Shown here piece by piece: positions 4,678 to 6,009 of a stretch of 6,009 nucleotides of DNA. A program made the translations under genes and the position numbers. The stretch comes from Euryarchaeota archaeon Ods04 (GTDB lineage Archaea > Halobacteriota > Halobacteria > Halobacteriales > Halorutilaceae). The notes under the pieces are model-generated. The model searched no databases and was not told the origin of the DNA. It saw nothing but the letters and a program-made list of their open reading frames with translations. The stretch is taken from the NCBI GenBank assembly GCA_028751055.1, contig JAQZDD010000071.1, positions 1 through 6,009 on the forward strand, read 5' to 3'. How positions within the stretch are numbered: the first letter of the stretch is position 1; each line of letters opens with the position of its first letter.

Positions 4678-6009
4678 TCATCCGAAGACGAACTCAGCGA
4701 ACTCTCCTGTCAGGAAGTCGGCGTATCCGACGACGCCGAGGTAGAGCGACACGACCAAGACTATCACGACGGGTACGCGGACGAGCCATATCCAGAAGGT
4801 TCCGAGCATGCCAATTCCGTCGGTGCCCTTAGAGAGTTCTTCGAGAGCGCGGTCGGCGGCGAACCAGCCGACGAGAACGACAAGCAACAGAGAGCCAAGG
4901 ACTAGAAGCACCTCGGCGGCGAGCTGGTCGTACAGGTCGATGAATGTGCTTTCGAAGGCGACGGGAAGACCGAGGACGAAAGTCGCGCCGCCGATACCGA
5001 ACGCGGCTTTTCTGCGTCCTATGCCGCGTTCGTCGACCGCGTACGAGACGACGACTTCGAGTATGCTTATCGCGCTCGAAAGAGCGGCGAGCGCGAAGAC
5101 GCCGAAGAAGACGACGCCGATGAGGGTGCCGAGGGGTATCTCACCGAAGGTCTGTGCGAGAGTGATGAATATCGCGCCCGGTCCGGGTTCTTCGGGAAGG
5201 ACGCCGACCGTGAGCAGTATAGGGAAGACGACGAGTCCGACGATGAATGCGATTCCTGTGTCGAACGCTACGATGATACCCGTGTCTTCACCGAGGTTCC
5301 TGTCCTCCTCTATGTAAGACGAGTAGGTTATCATGATACCCATTCCGAGCGAGAGCGTGAAGAACGCCTGTCCCGCCGCTGCCGGAAGTACCGACTGCCA
5401 GTTGGCGGCTATCTCGCCGAAGTCGGGTGAGAGGTAGAACGCGTATGCTTCGGACGCGCCTTCGAGCGTGAATGCGTAGACGGCGAGCGCGACGAGAAGG
5501 ACGACGATGGCGGGAACCATGACCTTGACAGCTACCTCGATTCCGCGACGTATGCCGTACGCGACTATGACGACAGCGGCGAGCATGAAGACGGCGTGGA
5601 ACAGAGCGGCGTCGAGACCCGACGATACACTCACGAAGTATTCGCTGGGTTCGGCTGTGTACGCGCCCGTGAAGCTGTCGAGGAAGTAACGGATGACCCA
5701 GCCCGCGATGACGCTGTAGTACGACAGAATGACGAAGGCGATGAAGACGAACAGACCGCCGATGTACTTCCAGAGTCCGCCGCCGTACTCAGCGAGCGCG
5801 CCGACGGGGTTGCGTTTCGTGTCCCTGCCGATAGAGAACTCGACAAGCATCGCGGGGATGCCTATCAACAAGACGAAGACGAGGTAGACGAACAGGAACG
5901 CCGAGCCGCCTGCTTCTCCCACCTGAAACGGGAACCGCCAGACGTTTCCGAGTCCGACAGCACTACCGACAGCGGCGAGTACGAAGCCTATACGTGTTGC
6001 CCAGCTTTC
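4678..6009 (-). CDS. Sodium-coupled symporter, NSS/SNF (LeuT-type) family, copy B (5' end cut)
   Basis: Same role as copy A: Na+-driven uptake of an unidentified small solute, membrane-embedded. The frame is open to the right edge and begins ESWATRIGFVLAAVG; by comparison with copy A only about six N-terminal residues are missing, leaving 443 here. All core motifs are present: SAVGLGNVWRFPFQ in TM1 (with the canonical Trp-Arg), SYYSVIAGW in TM3, GQAFFTLSLGMG in TM6, an Asp in TM7 (AFDTGIAF) and ALSSAISILE in TM8. Over the first 268 aligned residues I count about 192 identities to copy A (near 72%), so these are tandem paralogues. It is upstream of copy A on the same strand, 53 bp away, with no T-run after its stop, so the two may share a transcript. 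It ends at EFVFG without copy A's tail. A GTG-initiated reading at 5922 would lose TM1 and is wrong. Confidence 0.95.
   Translation of the reverse strand, partial: ESWATRIGFVLAAVGSAVGLGNVWRFPFQVGEAGGSAFLFVYLVFVLLIGIPAMLVEFSIGRDTKRNPVGALAEYGGGLWKYIGGLFVFIAFVILSYYSVIAGWVIRYFLDSFTGAYTAEPSEYFVSVSSGLDAALFHAVFMLAAVVIVAYGIRRGIEVAVKVMVPAIVVLLVALAVYAFTLEGASEAYAFYLSPDFGEIAANWQSVLPAAAGQAFFTLSLGMGIMITYSSYIEEDRNLGEDTGIIVAFDTGIAFIVGLVVFPILLTVGVLPEEPGPGAIFITLAQTFGEIPLGTLIGVVFFGVFALAALSSAISILEVVVSYAVDERGIGRRKAAFGIGGATFVLGLPVAFESTFIDLYDQLAAEVLLVLGSLLLVVLVGWFAADRALEELSKGTDGIGMLGTFWIWLVRVPVVIVLVVSLYLGVVGYADFLTGEFAEFVFG

Overview
The window reads as chromosomal DNA of a halophilic archaeon. The clearest evidence is a complete halorhodopsin gene close to the Natronomonas type, supported by acidic soluble-protein segments, AT-rich TATA-type promoters lying about 25-28 nt from starts, few strong Shine-Dalgarno sites, and archaeal tRNA structure. 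Base composition looks like the mid-50s percent GC by rough reading. ATA (Ile) and AGA/AGG (Arg) codons are used freely, which is unusual for the GC-rich core of the Halobacteria, so a lower-GC or uncultured haloarchaeal lineage is my inference.

Layout. 1-689 (minus): N-terminal half of argininosuccinate lyase (argH), running off the left edge. 690-902: intergenic stretch with a small hairpin. 903-1118 (plus): 71-aa protein with two membrane segments, converging with an 8-bp gap on 1127-1714 (minus), a four-helix membrane protein of unknown function. 1816-2718 (minus): halorhodopsin, the light-driven inward chloride pump, with several retinal-pocket residues changed from the usual. 2719-2888: divergent AT-rich promoter region. 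2889-2961 (plus): tRNA-Gln(UUG). 2962-3164: no protein gene, but an unusual array of two extra copies of the tRNA 3' end interleaved with inverted repeats, ending in a T-run. 3215-4624 and 4678-6009 (both minus): two tandem, closely related LeuT-type Na+-coupled symporters of the neurotransmitter:sodium symporter (NSS/SNF) family, the second cut by the right edge just short of its start.

The parts do not form one obvious pathway. Halorhodopsin and the sodium symporters both belong to ion and osmotic balance in brine, but the symporters carry an acidic residue in TM7 that usually marks chloride-independent members, so direct coupling to the chloride pump is not supported. The strongest unexplained signal is the tRNA-Gln 3' array. 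A 22-bp perfect direct repeat of the tRNA 3' end brackets a 197-bp repeat unit that looks like an integration or duplication scar, and its hairpins show a compensatory base change. The second is the halorhodopsin's non-standard retinal pocket, including Thr at the usually conserved helix-F proline.
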